Shown one piece after another: positions 63,322-64,000 of a stretch of DNA of 64,000 nucleotides (its first letter is position 1; every line of letters starts with the position of its first letter). This DNA is from G965215145 sp965215145 (GTDB lineage Bacteria; Bacteroidota; Rhodothermia; Rhodothermales; JANQRZ01). The notes under the pieces were generated by a model. That model had not been told where the DNA came from. It searched no databases and saw only the letters and a list, made by a program, of their open reading frames with translations. The position numbers and the translations under genes are program-made. The stretch covers positions 1,426,001 through 1,490,000 of the forward strand of contig OZ244038.1 in the NCBI GenBank assembly GCA_965215145.1. The letters run 5' to 3'.

Positions 63322-63564
63322 CTACGCGGAGCCGGGGCGGGGACGCTGGTTCCAGGCATCGAGGAGGAGGTCGCGGTGTTCGTCGGTGAGCCGTTCGAGG
63401 CGGCGGAGTTCGGGGGCGCTGTACCCCTTCGAGCGAGCGAGAGCGACGGGGTCGAGCCAGAATTTAGCTTCGGCACGGTCACGGCCGACGTGAACGTGAG
63501 GCGGCTCATCACCCTCACCGGCATAGAAGAAGCGGTAAGGGCCGATGCGGAGGACGGTGGGCAT
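63322..63564 (-). CDS. DUF4160 domain protein
   Basis: This 80-residue protein matches DUF4160 end to end: PTVLRIGPYRFFYAGEGDEP, PHVHVGRDRAEAKFWLDPV, ARSKGYSAPELRRLERLTDE. ATG 63564 follows a TATATATC box by 24 bases. With the DUF2442 gene directly behind it, the pair has the size, order and spacing of a type II toxin-antitoxin-like module, although activity has not been established for this pairing as far as I can say. Confidence 0.9.
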   Translation of the reverse strand: MPTVLRIGPYRFFYAGEGDEPPHVHVGRDRAEAKFWLDPVALARSKGYSAPELRRLERLTDEHRDLLLDAWNQRPRPGSA

Positions 63565-63588
63565 GGGGGCGTCAACCCGTTGGCTTGC

Positions 63589-63596
63589 GATATATA
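63589..63596 (-). promoter_or_regulatory. promoter box TATATATC before DUF4160 gene
   Basis: An AT-rich minus-strand stretch (CGTATATATCGC) in GC-rich surroundings, 24 bases before the ATG at 63564. Confidence 0.5.
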
Positions 63597-63625
63597 CGCG
63601 ACGCTGCACCCCCCAGAGCCGGGCC

Positions 63626-64000
63626 TCACCGCACGACGGGCTTCCGCGAGCGGAGGTCGTAGACGATCCTCAGCGCCGTCACCGCGAGCCCCTCCGGCGT
63701 GACGCCGAGCTGGCCGCTGATGATGACCCGCTCCTCGTCGTCGGGGAGGACGTAGGCCCCGAGGACGAACGAGGGCCGCAGCGGCGCCCGGTCCTCCGGC
63801 CGCCCGAGGTCTTCGCCGAACGCGACCCGCGGCGCGATCTGCCGGAAGAGGTCGTCGTAGGCGTTGGCGACGTGGCCGCCCGCGAACCCGTCCAGCCGGT
63901 AGCCGAAGAGCGCCGCGGCGGGGAACCGGAGGCCGGCCGTGAGGGCGAGGAAGTCGCGGCCCGAGAAGCGGTAGCGGCCGTACCCCCCCAGGAGGTCGCT
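63626..64000 (-). CDS. outer-membrane barrel protein (Omp85/BamA-like), 3' end only
   Basis: An open frame enters from the window end and stops at TGA 63626-63628, giving 124 C-terminal residues. It reads GGYGRYRFSGRDFLALTAGL, FPAAALFGYRLDGFAGGHVA, then APLRPSFVLGAYVLPDDEER and EGLAVTALRIVYDLRSRKPV. The LxGYxxxRFxG-like start and alternating aromatic strands resemble the last barrel strands of Omp85/BamA-type or surface-antigen proteins. Assignment is by pattern only, since the diagnostic POTRA and signal regions are outside the window. Confidence 0.6.
   Translation of the reverse strand, partial: SDLLGGYGRYRFSGRDFLALTAGLRFPAAALFGYRLDGFAGGHVANAYDDLFRQIAPRVAFGEDLGRPEDRAPLRPSFVLGAYVLPDDEERVIISGQLGVTPEGLAVTALRIVYDLRSRKPVVR

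Overview
The window is 64 kb of very GC-rich DNA (a directly counted 60-base line inside topA, 4561-4620, is 72% GC) and is densely packed with genes. I infer a marine or halophilic Rhodothermota-like relative of Bacteroidota, most like the Rubricoccus/Rubrivirga group. The evidence is GC content, a type-A (T9SS-like) C-terminal sorting domain on a secreted M14 peptidase, Bacteroidota-type lipoprotein families (DUF2911, DUF6503, HmuY), almost no Shine-Dalgarno sequences, and a recurring promoter box TAnnTTYS, which resembles the Bacteroidota -7 box TAnnTTTG. This is inference, not a database identification.

Layout. 1-7.3 kb: the 3' end of pntB, a small membrane protein, a STAND-type NTPase with TPR repeats whose 3' half is strikingly AT-rich, topA, and a small coiled-coil gene broken by a frameshift. 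7.4-13.1 kb (minus strand): SDR dehydrogenase, GMC oxidoreductase, gnd, zwf and pgl, an oxidative pentose-phosphate operon. 13.2-19.3 kb: SpoIIAA-like protein, folD-mscS, asd, a GNAT acetyltransferase, and a DUF2911-DUF6503 pair ending at an intrinsic terminator. 19.6-27.1 kb: a cyanophycin locus (iadA, cphB, cphA and a Mur-ligase-only CphA paralogue) with an opposing Uma2 nuclease. 27.1-29.4 kb: a hypothetical gene and its truncated duplicate flank a pectinacetylesterase-like lipoprotein next to tRNA-Gly.

29.6-38.2 kb: all four members of the 'DNA ligase-associated' set (MBL exonuclease, ATP-dependent ligase, Lhr-like helicase, calcineurin-like phosphoesterase). A two-gene lower-GC cassette of unknown function sits between ligase and helicase, and a FAS1 lipoprotein lies before the phosphoesterase. 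I consider the cassette the best candidate for an undescribed system. 38.3-44.9 kb: a sodium symporter operon, an EamA permease, a secreted M14 carboxypeptidase and FxsA. 45.0-45.8 kb: an outer-membrane protein gene broken by a stop codon, and tRNA-Lys. 45.9-54.9 kb: TerB-like protein, a fused 2-oxoacid dehydrogenase E1 / DUF2233 / gamma-carbonic-anhydrase operon, an M48 protease with a frame break at its signal peptide, lipoproteins, an NfeD-flotillin pair and gluconokinase. 54.9-64.0 kb: a double-AP2-domain protein, DUF1206, HmuY, hemolysin-III family and YetF proteins, an envelope glycan operon (flippase-like protein, two GT2 enzymes, a deacetylase), a DUF4160-DUF2442 pair, and the 3' end of an outer-membrane barrel gene.

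Three things repeat across the window: short palindromes with GTAGGGGC/GCCCCTAC-like arms and variable cores, purine-rich/pyrimidine-rich tracts at gene junctions, and the TAnnTTYS promoter box. Gluconokinase (54.4 kb) and the pentose-phosphate operon would together carry gluconate to pentoses. The cyanophycin genes would make and fully degrade a nitrogen reserve. I saw no CRISPR array, rRNA, intact transposase or phage structural gene.
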